A stretch of DNA of 64,000 nt, from assembly GCF_024580955.1 (NCBI RefSeq), contig NZ_JANIKD010000001.1:124001-188000 (forward strand). The letters are read 5' to 3'. The translations under genes were made by a program, and so were the position numbers. The notes under the pieces were generated by a model, which was given only the letters and a program-made list of their open reading frames with translations, was not told the DNA's origin and made no database searches. Shown here piece by piece: positions 47,026-56,390 of the stretch. Within the stretch, counting starts at the first letter, position 1, and every line of letters begins with the position of its first letter. Source of the DNA: Corynebacterium sp. 122RC1 (GTDB taxonomy: Bacteria; Actinomycetota; Actinomycetes; Mycobacteriales; Mycobacteriaceae).

Positions 47026-49278
47026 ATGAATGAACCCGTAGTTTCTCAGGCACCTGAGGCGCCAAAGCGCCGCGTGTGGCCCGGCCATGCCTACCCACTT
47101 GGCTCGTCCTACGACGGCGCGGGCACGAACTTCGCCATCTTCTCGGACGTTGCCGAAAAGGTGGAACTGTGCCTGATCGATGAAGACGGTAAAGAAGAAC
47201 GGATCAACCTAGAAGAGGTAGATGCCCACATTTGGCACGCCTACCTTCCTGCAGTCACCCCAGGCCAGCGCTATGGCTACCGTGTCCACGGCCCATACGA
47301 CCCCGCAAACGGCAAGCGGTGCGACCCGAACAAGCTGCTCGTGGACCCCTACGCCCGCGCCTTCACCGGCGAGTTCGACGGCCACCCTTCGCTGTTTAGC
47401 TACGACATCACCAACCCGGATGATCCAAATGCCCGCAACACCGAGGACTCTCTGGATCACACCATGAAGTCCGTGGTGGTCAACCCCTTCTTCGACTGGG
47501 GTTCTGACCGCGCGCCAAAGACCCCGTACCACGAAACGGTGATCTACGAGGCACACGTGAAGGGCATGACCATGACTCACCCGGATGTTCCGGAGGAGCT
47601 GCGTGGCACCTACGCCGGCTTGGCACACCCAGCGATCATTGGTTACCTCAAGGACCTTGGCGTGACCGCCATCGAGCTGATGCCGGTACACCAGTTCCTC
47701 CAAGACGATCGTCTGCGTGACCTCGGCCTGCGTAATTACTGGGGCTACAACACCTTTGGCTTCTTCGCTCCACAGCACGATTACGCCGCCACCAAGACCG
47801 CAGGTGGTGCGGTAAGCGAGTTCAAGGGCATGGTCCGCGCTTTCCACGAGGCCGGCATTGAGGTCATCCTGGATGTGGTCTACAACCACACCGCCGAGGG
47901 CAACCACCTGGGCCCAACGATCGCCTTCCGTGGCATCGACAACGAGGCCTACTACCGCCTGGTGGACGGCGACAAGCGCCACTACATGGACTACACCGGC
48001 ACCGGTAACTCCCTCAACGTGCGCGACCCCCACCCACTGCAGATGATCATGGATTCCCTGCGCTACTGGGTGACCGAGATGCACGTGGACGGATTCCGCT
48101 TTGACCTGGCCTCCACCCTGGCGCGCGAACTCCACGATGTGGATAAGCTGGCAACCTTCTTTGACTTGGTGCAGCAGGACCCCGTGGTGTCCCAGGTGAA
48201 GCTCATCGCCGAGCCTTGGGATGTGGGCGAGGGCGGCTACCAGGTAGGCAACTTCCCACCGCTGTGGACCGAGTGGAACGGCAAGTACCGCGACACCGTG
48301 CGTGACTTCTGGCGCGGCGAACCAGCGACGCTTGGCGAATTCGCCTCCCGCATCACCGGTTCCTCTGACCTGTATGCGAACAACGGCCGCCGCCCGACCG
48401 CTTCGATCAACTTTGTGACCGCTCACGATGGCTTCACCCTCAACGACCTGGTGAGCTACAACGAGAAGCACAACGACGCCAACGGCGAGGGCAACCGCGA
48501 TGGCGAAAGCCACAACCGCTCGTGGAACTGCGGCGTGGAAGGACCCACGGACGACCCTGAGATCCTGGAGCTGCGCGCCCGTCAGCGCCGCAACTTCCTC
48601 ACCACTTTGCTGCTTTCCCAGGGCACCCCGATGATCGCCCACGGCGATGAAATCGCACGTACCCAGGGCGGCAATAATAACGTGTACTGCCAGGACAATG
48701 AGATCGCCTGGGTGGATTGGGAGCTGCTGGAAAAGAACAGTGATCTGCACGAGTTCACCCGCCGCCTCATCCGCATTCGCGCGAACCACCCGGTGTTCCG
48801 CCGCCGCCGCTTCCTCGCTGGCGGCCCCCTGGGTGAGGACGTGCGTGACCGCGACATTGCGTGGCTGACGCCATCCGGGCGCCCCATGACCCAGGATGAC
48901 TGGGGTTTCCACATGGCCAAGTCCGTGATGGTGTACCTCAACGGCCAGGCGATCGGCGAACCGGATTCCCGCGGCCAGCGCGTGGAGGATGATTCTTGGC
49001 TGATCATCTTCAATGCCCACTACGAGGAGATCAACTTCTCCCTGCCAGGCGCACAGTTTGGCCAGTCGTGGAAGCTGATCGTGGACACCGGCGAGGCCAC
49101 CGGCTACCCCGCCGAACCCGTCACCCTGGATGCTGAGGCCACCCTCACCGTTCCGGGCCGTGCCACCATGTTGCTGCGCCAGGTCGGTTTGCCGCTCTAC
49201 AGCAATGATGCTGAGCAGCCAGCGAAGGAAGGGACGTTGGAATCCGCAGACGACTACGCTGACAAGGGGATCGGCTAA
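47026..49278 (+). CDS. glgX: Glycogen debranching enzyme GlgX
   Basis: 750 aa GH13 isoamylase-type enzyme cutting alpha-1,6 branches of phosphorylase-limited glycogen. N-terminal CBM48 ([22 protein letters not shown]), then catalytic barrel: [25 protein letters not shown] with the nucleophile Asp, [12 protein letters not shown] with the acid Glu, and [20 protein letters not shown]. Ribosome site AAGG 9 nt upstream. Works with glgP in this window and feeds short maltodextrins to treY/treZ. Confidence 0.97.
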   Translation: MNEPVVSQAPEAPKRRVWPGHAYPLGSSYDGAGTNFAIFSDVAEKVELCLIDEDGKEERINLEEVDAHIWHAYLPAVTPGQRYGYRVHGPYDPANGKRCDPNKLLVDPYARAFTGEFDGHPSLFSYDITNPDDPNARNTEDSLDHTMKSVVVNPFFDWGSDRAPKTPYHETVIYEAHVKGMTMTHPDVPEELRGTYAGLAHPAIIGYLKDLGVTAIELMPVHQFLQDDRLRDLGLRNYWGYNTFGFFAPQHDYAATKTAGGAVSEFKGMVRAFHEAGIEVILDVVYNHTAEGNHLGPTIAFRGIDNEAYYRLVDGDKRHYMDYTGTGNSLNVRDPHPLQMIMDSLRYWVTEMHVDGFRFDLASTLARELHDVDKLATFFDLVQQDPVVSQVKLIAEPWDVGEGGYQVGNFPPLWTEWNGKYRDTVRDFWRGEPATLGEFASRITGSSDLYANNGRRPTASINFVTAHDGFTLNDLVSYNEKHNDANGEGNRDGESHNRSWNCGVEGPTDDPEILELRARQRRNFLTTLLLSQGTPMIAHGDEIARTQGGNNNVYCQDNEIAWVDWELLEKNSDLHEFTRRLIRIRANHPVFRRRRFLAGGPLGEDVRDRDIAWLTPSGRPMTQDDWGFHMAKSVMVYLNGQAIGEPDSRGQRVEDDSWLIIFNAHYEEINFSLPGAQFGQSWKLIVDTGEATGYPAEPVTLDAEATLTVPGRATMLLRQVGLPLYSNDAEQPAKEGTLESADDYADKGIG

Positions 49279-49324
49279 ACTCGCTGTCCCAACTGGTCTT
49301 TTGCTGCAAAGGAGTGTGTCCCCC

Positions 49325-50680
49325 GTGACTGAAGCGCGCATCGAGGCATTTCGAGGCACGATCGAAGTTGACCCCCGAACCCTGCGATTCAACCCGAGCA
49401 CACTCGCCGCAGCCCTCGGCCAACAGGCCTTCAGCACGCCGATCTCCAGCATCACCTCCGCCACCATCAGCAATTTGGCCACGCGTACCACTGGTGGTGC
49501 GGTTGTGCTGGAGCTTGCCGACGACGCCAGCGCCCGCAGCCACTCCATGCTCTTCGCGCCCAACCAGGCCCAGGCCCAGCAGGATCTAGTGGATGCGGTC
49601 GCCGCCGCACGCCGCGGCGAGCTTCCGGTGATCGCCACCCGCGCGGTTGCTGGCCTGGACTTTGTGGCGGTAGATGTGGAAACCGCAAACGGGGACTGGG
49701 GTTCTATCTGCCAAATCGGCGCCACGCTGGTGCGCGACGGCGACGTACTTGAGACCGTAGCCTGGCTGTGCCAGCCCCCAGCCCCAATCGCCAACTTCGA
49801 TGCGGAAAATGTTGCCATCCACGGCATCACCGCCGAAGACGTCCAAGACGCCATGCCTTTTGCCATGGCGCAGGAAAAATTGGTGGATTTCATCGGAGAC
49901 CTCCCGGTGGTGGCGCACAACGCCCAATTTGATATGACCGCCCTCTTTCGCGCCTCGGAGGCCGCCGGCATCAACGTCCCCACCTTGGATTTCTCCTGCT
50001 CACTTGCCCTTTCGCGGCACGCCGACCTGAAGGTGGAAAGTCACCGCTTGCCGGTTGTGGCCCAGTACTTTGGCGTAGACCTAACCAAACACCATGACGC
50101 AGGTGCGGACGCCGAGGCCTGCGCAGGTATCATCATCGGCCTTGCGCAGCGGGTAATTGAGCAACAAACGCTTTCCACGCCGGTCAGCCTGCGCGAGCTC
50201 ACCGAGCACTTCGGCATGACCTTAGGGAACCTGGACGCGAAGCGGGTCTACCCTGTGCTCGCAAAGTTGTCCTCGCAGCGCTCAGCCACCCCAGCCACCT
50301 CAGCCACCTCAGCCACCTCAGCCTCGCCAGCACCCGCTCAGGCACGGGCGAGGGCTCGCTGGGCCAAAGCCGCCACCCCGGAGGTCATTCCAGAACCAAA
50401 TCTGGACGCGGACCCCACCGGCGTGCTGTTTGGCCAGAATGTCACCCTCTCCGGCGACTTCGCCCCATTTGAAAAAGGCGAGCTGTGGAACGCACTCGCT
50501 GCTCGCGGAGCCCAGGTGGGTAAGAACGTCACCAAAAAGACCACAATTTTGGCCTCCGGTCCGTGGGAAACGAAGACATCCAAGCTCAAGCGCGCCGAGG
50601 AGCTCATTGCCAAGGGGCAGCAGATCGAGATCTGGTCTGCTCAGCAGCTCTTCGAACACCTCGAACTCTCCCCTGAATGA
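49325..50680 (+). CDS. DEDDh 3'-5' exonuclease with C-terminal BRCT domain
   Basis: 451 aa. The N-terminal 110 residues are a domain of unknown type (PH-like by the pattern RGTIEVDPRTLRFNP). The DnaQ-like exonuclease has DFVAVDVETANGDWGSICQ, IHGITAEDV, VVAHNAQFDMTALFRA and HHDAGADAEACAGI, i.e. all DEDDh acids. A linker encoded by a 9-bp tandem repeat (SATPATSATSATSAS) leads to a BRCT domain starting around GVLFGQNVTLSGDF. Possible role in DNA repair or polymerase proofreading in trans. GTG at 49325 has AAAGGAG about 10 nt upstream. Confidence 0.9.
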   Translation: MTEARIEAFRGTIEVDPRTLRFNPSTLAAALGQQAFSTPISSITSATISNLATRTTGGAVVLELADDASARSHSMLFAPNQAQAQQDLVDAVAAARRGELPVIATRAVAGLDFVAVDVETANGDWGSICQIGATLVRDGDVLETVAWLCQPPAPIANFDAENVAIHGITAEDVQDAMPFAMAQEKLVDFIGDLPVVAHNAQFDMTALFRASEAAGINVPTLDFSCSLALSRHADLKVESHRLPVVAQYFGVDLTKHHDAGADAEACAGIIIGLAQRVIEQQTLSTPVSLRELTEHFGMTLGNLDAKRVYPVLAKLSSQRSATPATSATSATSASPAPAQARARARWAKAATPEVIPEPNLDADPTGVLFGQNVTLSGDFAPFEKGELWNALAARGAQVGKNVTKKTTILASGPWETKTSKLKRAEELIAKGQQIEIWSAQQLFEHLELSPE

Positions 50681-50783
50681 GGGTATCCCCTCGCTGCTTG
50701 TTCCCGCGCTGGGAACCGCACCACCTCCGTCGGGAGTCTAAGGTAGGTGTTGAGTTAACGGGGCACGCTTGAAGGGGGATACC

Positions 50784-51383
50784 TTGGCACTTGAATCACA
50801 GGACTTGCAGCTTGAGATCGTGGCATTGCGAAACACGCAGGCTTTGACGCTGGTTGGGGAGGATTTCGGCGCCGGCTATGCGCAGGTGGCACTGGCGCGG
50901 GGACTTTGTACGCGCTTTCGTTTCCACGGGCACACGCTCACGCACACAGACATTGCCCAGATGGGGCTGACTCCGCTCAAGGCGTGGAACTTGGCTGCGG
51001 CGCAGGCGCAGCAGCGGGCACGGACGTCCCTGGGCATCCAGGTGCACCGCCGCCCGGCCACGGCACTGGATCCGGTGTTGGTGGGTGGGCTGCAGTTGCG
51101 CATCCCGGGAACGTCGATGAGCACCTGGCTCGCGCACCCGGAGACGCTGCAGTTCCTCAACAATTACGCCATGGGGCTGCTCGAACAGCCGCCAGTGTTC
51201 CTGCTGCCGCAGCAAAACGTGCTGGTAGCGATGCCCAAAGAGCGAGCGCACGCGGCAGGCCAGTGGATCGCTGAACGTGCTCGCACGGGATTGGGCGCGG
51301 CGGTGCCAGGGGTGTTGCAGGAGCGCGACGGTTTCCCGGCGTTCTACAGTGCGGAATCTCCGAGGTGTGCCGCTTCCGTTTAA
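50784..51383 (+). CDS. Conserved hypothetical protein upstream of treY
   Basis: 199 aa, not recognised. TTG at 50784 with AAGGGGG 5 nt upstream is preferred to TTG at 50769. No signal peptide; alpha/beta composition with GLTPLKAWNLAAAQAQQR and PVFLLPQQNVLVAMP as notable blocks. It ends 10 nt before treY in the same direction, so it is cotranscribed with it. No function can be proposed. Confidence 0.75.
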   Translation: MALESQDLQLEIVALRNTQALTLVGEDFGAGYAQVALARGLCTRFRFHGHTLTHTDIAQMGLTPLKAWNLAAAQAQQRARTSLGIQVHRRPATALDPVLVGGLQLRIPGTSMSTWLAHPETLQFLNNYAMGLLEQPPVFLLPQQNVLVAMPKERAHAAGQWIAERARTGLGAAVPGVLQERDGFPAFYSAESPRCAASV

Positions 51384-51393
51384 GGTAGTGTGC

Positions 51394-53844
51394 ATGACTC
51401 GCATTTCCTCCACCTATCGTTTGCAGTTGCGCGGCCCGCAGGCGGATCCGCAGGGACGCAGCTTTGGGTTCGCAGATGCCCTGGCGTTGCTGGATTATCT
51501 GCAGGATCTGGGGATCTCACACCTGTACCTCTCCCCGATTCTCAAGGCAACCAGCGGTTCTGCGCACTGTTACGACGTGGTAGACCCCACCGAAATCAAT
51601 CCCGAGCTCGGTGGTGAGGAAGGTTTCCGGGAGCTCGCCCTTGCCGCCAAGAAGGCCGGCATGGGCATCATTATTGATATCGTCCCCAACCACGTTGGCG
51701 TAGCCTCACCCGAGCAAAACCCCTGGTGGTGGGACGTGCTGAAGCACGGCAAGGCTTCCCAGTACGCGCACTATTTTGACATCGACTTTGCCAAAGACAA
51801 CGGCGCCGGCGGCAAGATCGGACTGCCGGTACTCGGTGCGGAGGGCGACGAGCACAAGATCACCTTTGCCACCCTGGATGCGTCCGTACCTACCGCACCG
51901 GGGCTCGTCGGCGAGCAAGTCCTCGCTTACTTTGACCACTTCTACCCCATCGCCCCCGGCACCCTGGTCCCTGATGATCCGGTAGCCACCTACCACAAGC
52001 AGGCGTACAAGCTGTGCTACTGGAAGTCCGGAGTGATCAGTTACCGGCGCTTCTTCTCCGTGAATGACCTCGCGGGCATCCGCCAGGAGGATCCGGAGGT
52101 GTTTTCTCATAGCCATGAGGTGATCCGCCGCCTGGCCGAGGAGGACCTCATCGATGGAGTCCGCGTGGATCACCCCGATGGCCTAGCCAAGCCCTTTGAA
52201 TACCTCGAGCGGCTGCGCGATCTCATTGGCCCCGACCGGCTGCTCCTCGTGGAGAAGATCCTTGGCGTGGCCGAGCCCCTCGACCCCCGCCTTCGCGTGG
52301 ATGGCACCACCGGCTATGACTCGCTGCGGGAGTTCGACGGCGTGTTCGTTAATCGCGCTGCAGAAGACAACCTCAGCATGCTCGCACTCAAGCAAACAGG
52401 CTCCACTTGGGATGCGCAGGCACTGCATGCCACCGAACAACTGCTCAAAGCCGACGTCGCCAGGTATGAACTCGCCGCGGAGGTTCGCAGACTTGCCCGG
52501 GCTGTCCGCCGGGATAACTTCTCCACCGCCGGCGCCGCGGTGGACGAGGCCGAGCTGATTGAAACCATCATCGACCTGGTGGCGGAGATGCCCGTGTACC
52601 GCGCCGACTACGAGTCCCTCTCTCGGCTTACCGCCTCCGTGGTGGCGGACCTCTCCCACCGCTACCCATCCAAGCGTCGGGCGCTCGACCTCATCACCGC
52701 GGCCATGCTCACCGGCGGTGAGGCCACAGTCCGCCTTGCCCAGGTGTGTGGCGCCGTAATGGCCAAGGGTGTGGAGGACACCACCTTCTACCGCGCCAGC
52801 CGCCTCGTTGCCCTGCAGGAGGTTGGCGGCGCACCGGGGCGCTTTGGTGTGTCCGCGGCGGAGTTCCACCTGCTCCAGGACGAGCGTTCCCGCCTCTGGC
52901 CGCGCGCAATGACCACGTTGAGTACCCATGACACCAAGCGCGACGAGGATGTGCGCGCCCGGATCATCGCGCTGACCATCGAACCCCACATTTTCGCGGA
53001 ATTGGTGCACAAGGTCCACGCCCTGGTACCCGCCCCAGACGGCAACACAGGGCACTTCTTGCTGCAAAACCTCCTTGGCATTTGGCCAACCGAGGCCGAG
53101 GGCATCACCCCAGCGCTGCTGGAGCGGGCAACTGAATACGCAATTAAGGCTGTGCGTGAGGCCGGGGTACATACCGAGTGGACTGCCCCTAATCAGGCTT
53201 TTGAGCAGGCTGTCACGGACTGGGTGGCTGCTATTTTGGGTGGCCCTGCCCAGCCAATGATCACCGAGTTCGTGGCCACTATTGAGAAGCGAACCGAACC
53301 CATCCGTTTGGGCCGCAAGCTGCTGCAGTTGCTGGCCCCCGGAATCCCGGACACCTACCAGGGCACCGAGCTGCTGAGTGATTCCCTGGTGGACCCGGAC
53401 AACCGCCGTTTTGTGGACTTCACCATGCGCAGGCAGTTCATGCAGCGCCTGGACGAACAGAGGGTTCCGGACCCCGTCCAGGAGCCGGACCTGGCGAAGC
53501 TGCACGTCACCCGCGAGGCATTACGGGTGCGCGCCGATCTGCCGGAGACCTTTGATACGGGCGACTACGAAGCCGTGTTCGCCCAAGGCCCCGCGGAGGT
53601 AAACTGCATTGGCTTTGCCCGCGGTCCCAAGGGCTCCCGCCGCACCGCGCGCCACGAGGTGATCGCTTTTGCCATCCGCCGCAGCTTTGACTGGCAGGAC
53701 GCCTCTCAGTGGGCGGGCACCACGTTGACGTTGCCCCACGGCGCGTGGCGCGACCGCCTCACCGGCAACGTTTACTCTGGTGAGGCACAAGTTGCCGAGC
53801 TTTTTGCCACCTACCCGTGTGTGCTGCTCCAGCACATCCACTAG
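51394..53844 (+). CDS. treY: Maltooligosyl trehalose synthase
   Basis: 816 aa GH13 enzyme that converts the reducing end of maltooligosaccharides into a trehalose unit. N-terminus TYRLQLRGPQADPQGRSFGFADA, then GISHLYLSPILKATSGSAHCYDVVD, IIIDIVPNHVG, DGVRVDHPDGLA (nucleophile Asp), LLVEKILG (acid Glu) and TLSTHDTKRDEDVRAR. ATG at 51394 has AAGG 8 nt upstream. Product is the substrate of TreZ at 56391-58100. Trehalose is needed in corynebacteria for mycolate transfer and osmoprotection. Confidence 0.97.
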   Translation: MTRISSTYRLQLRGPQADPQGRSFGFADALALLDYLQDLGISHLYLSPILKATSGSAHCYDVVDPTEINPELGGEEGFRELALAAKKAGMGIIIDIVPNHVGVASPEQNPWWWDVLKHGKASQYAHYFDIDFAKDNGAGGKIGLPVLGAEGDEHKITFATLDASVPTAPGLVGEQVLAYFDHFYPIAPGTLVPDDPVATYHKQAYKLCYWKSGVISYRRFFSVNDLAGIRQEDPEVFSHSHEVIRRLAEEDLIDGVRVDHPDGLAKPFEYLERLRDLIGPDRLLLVEKILGVAEPLDPRLRVDGTTGYDSLREFDGVFVNRAAEDNLSMLALKQTGSTWDAQALHATEQLLKADVARYELAAEVRRLARAVRRDNFSTAGAAVDEAELIETIIDLVAEMPVYRADYESLSRLTASVVADLSHRYPSKRRALDLITAAMLTGGEATVRLAQVCGAVMAKGVEDTTFYRASRLVALQEVGGAPGRFGVSAAEFHLLQDERSRLWPRAMTTLSTHDTKRDEDVRARIIALTIEPHIFAELVHKVHALVPAPDGNTGHFLLQNLLGIWPTEAEGITPALLERATEYAIKAVREAGVHTEWTAPNQAFEQAVTDWVAAILGGPAQPMITEFVATIEKRTEPIRLGRKLLQLLAPGIPDTYQGTELLSDSLVDPDNRRFVDFTMRRQFMQRLDEQRVPDPVQEPDLAKLHVTREALRVRADLPETFDTGDYEAVFAQGPAEVNCIGFARGPKGSRRTARHEVIAFAIRRSFDWQDASQWAGTTLTLPHGAWRDRLTGNVYSGEAQVAELFATYPCVLLQHIH

Positions 53845-53876
53845 CACACCAACTAGCTTTTCGCAGGTCCCCTACA

Positions 53877-54893
53877 ATGTCCAATGCCACCAATCTTTCC
53901 GCGCTGCACAACACCTACCGCGATTTCAACACCGCGCATCCTCGGGCTGCCGCGGAGTTTCGCGATGCCATGGAGGATGTGCTGCTGGATGCGGGCCTGA
54001 CCTATGACCGCGTTTCCGCCCGCGTGAAGAGCTGGAGTTCCCTCAAGGCCAAGGCAAAGAAGCGTAATGCGCAGGGTGAGTTAGCCTACCCCGACCCCTG
54101 GCGGGACATCCACGACATCATCGGCGTGCGCATCACCACCTTCCATTCCACGGAAATCCCCCAGGTCAAGGAGGTCCTCGCGGACAACTTTGTGGTGCTG
54201 CGCAGCGTGGACAAAGCCGCCCAAACCCGTATTTCGGGGTCCTTCGGCTATGGCTCGCACCACCTCATCCTCGCCGCCGACGAACGCACCCCCAGCCTAG
54301 CGAGTTACCAGGGCCTGCAATTCGAGGTCCAAATTCGCACCGTCCTCCAGCACGCCTGGGCAGAATTCGAGCACGACATCCGCTACAAGCGCCGCGGCCC
54401 CCTCGATCCCCAAGTCGACCGCGCCTTCACCCTCGCCGCGGGGCTCATCGAACTCGCCGACCAACAATTCGACCAGATCGCGGCCGTCCATGAGCCTGCC
54501 GACGCTGCCCAGGGTCTCGCGGTGCCCGAGCTCGGCTCGGCGGGTGCGGACATCACGCTCACCGCGGCTACCTTGCCCGGTGTCATCACCATGCTCACTG
54601 GAAACCGCTTCCCGCAGTCGCGAAGCGAGCACTACGGCTGGCTGGAGGAGATTCTCAATGCGAATGGCATCACCACCGCCGGCCAGCTCCGCGAGCTCCT
54701 CAATGAGGCCGATATTGCCGCGGTGTCCGGGGCGCTGAAGTACCAGTTCACCCCTGGCCATGTGCGCATTATCGACGATCTGCTGCTTCACCGTTTCCGC
54801 GAGCTGCACATTGAACGCACCGGTAACACAGGCAAACGGCCGAAGCTCCGGGCGGACCGCCTTGCCCAGCGTTTACAGCAGCTACGCGGCTAG
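53877..54893 (+). CDS. RelA/SpoT-domain small alarmone synthetase
   Basis: 338 aa. Contains only the (p)ppGpp synthetase domain: RVKSWSSLKAKAKKR, DIHDIIGVRITTF, FGYGSHHLIL and FEVQIRTVLQHAWAEFEHD followed by IRYKRR, all diagnostic. There is no HD hydrolase or TGS/ACT domain, so it is synthetase-only. The last 120 residues are a helical extension of unknown role (about LPGVITMLTGNRFPQSRSEH). ATG at 53877 follows AGG at 9 nt, 32 nt after treY. Activity should be tested, since some corynebacterial copies are inactive. Confidence 0.9.
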   Translation: MSNATNLSALHNTYRDFNTAHPRAAAEFRDAMEDVLLDAGLTYDRVSARVKSWSSLKAKAKKRNAQGELAYPDPWRDIHDIIGVRITTFHSTEIPQVKEVLADNFVVLRSVDKAAQTRISGSFGYGSHHLILAADERTPSLASYQGLQFEVQIRTVLQHAWAEFEHDIRYKRRGPLDPQVDRAFTLAAGLIELADQQFDQIAAVHEPADAAQGLAVPELGSAGADITLTAATLPGVITMLTGNRFPQSRSEHYGWLEEILNANGITTAGQLRELLNEADIAAVSGALKYQFTPGHVRIIDDLLLHRFRELHIERTGNTGKRPKLRADRLAQRLQQLRG

Positions 54894-54951
54894 AGCTGAT
54901 TTTTGGTTAGACTCGTGGTCGCATCTTCCCCTTTGTTTAAGGAGTGTTTTC

Positions 54952-55092
54952 ATGAACTTGTCCGCAAGTCTCGTTGAGCTGTCCCCTCAGGTAGCCGACT
55001 TCATCCACGTCTGGGCACTGAGCATCGCAGACTTCTTCCGCCAATTCGGGATCAACTTCCCACCGGCATCCTGGGGAACCTTCTCTATCTAA
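54952..55092 (+). CDS. 46-aa mini-protein with strong ribosome-binding site
   Basis: ATG at 54952 preceded by TTTAAGGAGTGTTTTC, a strong site with 8-nt spacing, and by TTAGACT as a possible -10. The peptide has no signal sequence; its middle (SPQVADFIHVWALSIADFF) forms an amphipathic/hydrophobic helix and the end is aromatic (FPPASWGTF). Size and helix recall the short corynebacterial channel peptides PorA/PorH, but no direct similarity is visible, so function is open. Two 10-bp direct repeats (CTCTATCTAA) cover its stop codon. Confidence 0.6.
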   Translation: MNLSASLVELSPQVADFIHVWALSIADFFRQFGINFPPASWGTFSI

Positions 55093-55102
55093 CTCTATCT
55101 AA
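55083..55102 (+). repeat. Tandem 10-bp duplication at a stop codon
   Basis: CTCTATCTAA at 55083-55092 is repeated exactly at 55093-55102. The first copy contains the stop of the mini-ORF; it looks like a recent slippage duplication that leaves the protein unchanged. Confidence 0.7.
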
Positions 55103-55103
55103 C

Positions 55104-55493
55104 CTAAGAACGCTGCTTGCCTTGGAGTTTATCCAGCTCGCGGCGTTCTTTTTTGGTCGGCCGCCCCGCCCCACGGTCACGCCTGGGCATCGAGAGCAGG
55201 ATTTCTTTCGGCGGTGGTGGCGGCGAATGGTCCACGTAGCAGGTGCGCGCAATCGCCGCGCCTACGCGCTTGCGGATGGTGTGGACAACTTCCACCACGT
55301 ATTCGCGGTGGTCCACCCACACCCGCACCCGATCCCCCGGCACCACTTGCTGGGAGGGTTTCACCGGCTCCCCGTTGAGCTTGACGTGACCCGCCTTGCA
55401 GGCGTCCGAGGCTGCAGAGCGGGTCTTCATCAACCGAACCGCCCACACCCAGGCATCGATGCGAACGGGTGCCTGAGAATCAGTATTGGTCAC
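55104..55493 (-). CDS. S4-domain RNA-binding protein (Hsp15-like)
   Basis: 129 aa. The S4 fold is at residues 10-60: RIDAWVWAVRLMKTRSAASD, AGHVKLNGEPVKPSQQVVPG. Similar to Hsp15/HslR, which binds stalled 50S subunits carrying nascent chain-tRNA. The C-terminal 45 residues are basic and Pro-rich (SPPPPPKE, RRDRGAGRPTKKERRE). Convergent with the mini-ORF (11 nt apart) and overlapped by 14 nt by the next gene upstream. Confidence 0.9.
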   Translation of the reverse strand: MTNTDSQAPVRIDAWVWAVRLMKTRSAASDACKAGHVKLNGEPVKPSQQVVPGDRVRVWVDHREYVVEVVHTIRKRVGAAIARTCYVDHSPPPPPKEILLSMPRRDRGAGRPTKKERRELDKLQGKQRS

Positions 55494-55713
55494 GGTGGTT
55501 CACGATCTTTTGTACCTTTGACCAGTTGTAGCCGCCGCCCACCACAGCGATCACGAGGCCAATCACTAGCCAGCTCCAGGAGGTAGCGAGCACCGCCAGG
55601 GCTGCTCCACCTACTACGCCAACAGCAACGGAACCTACTGCTCGCTTGGAGTATTTGCGCACTGCTTGCTTGCGCAATTCGATTGGATTGTGGGGGCGGG
55701 GTTGCAAAGTCAT
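55480..55713 (-). CDS. Small membrane protein between yigZ and the S4 gene
   Basis: 77 aa. A basic N-terminal 25 residues (IELRKQAVRKYSKRAVG) is followed by two hydrophobic helices (about 27-44 and 46-63) and a polar tail. Overlaps the S4 gene by 14 nt and begins 5 nt after yigZ, so the three form an operon. Function unknown. Confidence 0.75.
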   Translation of the reverse strand: MTLQPRPHNPIELRKQAVRKYSKRAVGSVAVGVVGGAALAVLATSWSWLVIGLVIAVVGGGYNWSKVQKIVNHRDQY

Positions 55714-55718
55714 AGCTC

Positions 55719-56354
55719 CTATCCTATAGCGAATGTATGCCCTGCCTCCTTGAGTACACCACCGCCCTTGGTCAGGGAGGCAACGAGGTCCTGCAGCATC
55801 GCCTTTTGCTCCGGCTCCGTGGGCACCGCCAGAGTGATCTGCACCCTCGCGCCGTACGTCACCTCTTGCACCGTTACGCCGCGTGCGCGCAGCTCGGCTT
55901 CAATCCTGCCGGCGTCGGCATGCCCCAGTGAAAGCTCAAAGAGGCTGAGCCTGCGGCGCGTGACGGTGCGTACTTGGGCGAGGCAGTCGGAGACCACATT
56001 CGAGTAGGCGTGCACCAGTCCCCCGGCTCCGAGCTTGGTGCCGCCGAAGTAGCGCACGACCACCGCGACGATGTCTTGGAGGCCGCTGCCGCGGAGGACA
56101 TCGAGCATGGGTTGGCCGGCGGTGCCGGAGGGTTCGCCGTCGTCGCTGGAACGCTCCATCGGGTTGGCCCCGTCTTGGTGGATGATGAACGCGCTGCAGT
56201 GATGGCGTGCGTCGGGGTATCGTCCGCGGAGAGCTTGGACGAAGTTGCGTGCGTCCTGCTCGCTGCTGGCCTGGGTGATGAAGCAGAGGAATCGCGAGCG
56301 CTTGATCTCGTGTTCAATAAAGAACTCGGTGTTCGCTTCCGGACGGCTATACAT
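55719..56354 (-). CDS. YigZ/IMPACT family protein
   Basis: 211 aa. YigZ-type fold: IKRSRFLCFITQASSEQDA, ARHHCSAFII, SSDDGEPSGTAGQPMLDVL and VVVRYFGGTKLGAGGLVHAYS. The family is linked to translation control (eukaryotic IMPACT) but its bacterial role is unclear. No Shine-Dalgarno; TAAGAT lies 8 nt before the ATG. Divergent from treZ with only 36 nt between the starts. Confidence 0.93.
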   Translation of the reverse strand: MYSRPEANTEFFIEHEIKRSRFLCFITQASSEQDARNFVQALRGRYPDARHHCSAFIIHQDGANPMERSSDDGEPSGTAGQPMLDVLRGSGLQDIVAVVVRYFGGTKLGAGGLVHAYSNVVSDCLAQVRTVTRRRLSLFELSLGHADAGRIEAELRARGVTVQEVTYGARVQITLAVPTEPEQKAMLQDLVASLTKGGGVLKEAGHTFAIG

Positions 56355-56362
56355 GAGGCCCC

Positions 56363-56382
56363 ATCTTAATTCGCGCTACCCT
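56363..56382. promoter_or_regulatory. Face-to-face leaderless promoters of yigZ and treZ
   Basis: TAAGAT on the minus strand (56363-56368) and TACCCT on the plus strand (56377-56382), each 8 nt from its own start codon. The two -10 boxes are 8 bp apart, so polymerases could not occupy both at once. Confidence 0.5.
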
Positions 56383-56390
56383 GGGAACCT

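Noticed and set aside
47209-49983. 924-codon open frame on the minus strand
   Set aside because: It lies opposite glgX and the exonuclease gene, whose protein motifs are unambiguous. High GC makes long antisense frames common; the translation is low-complexity Val/His/Gln-rich without motifs.
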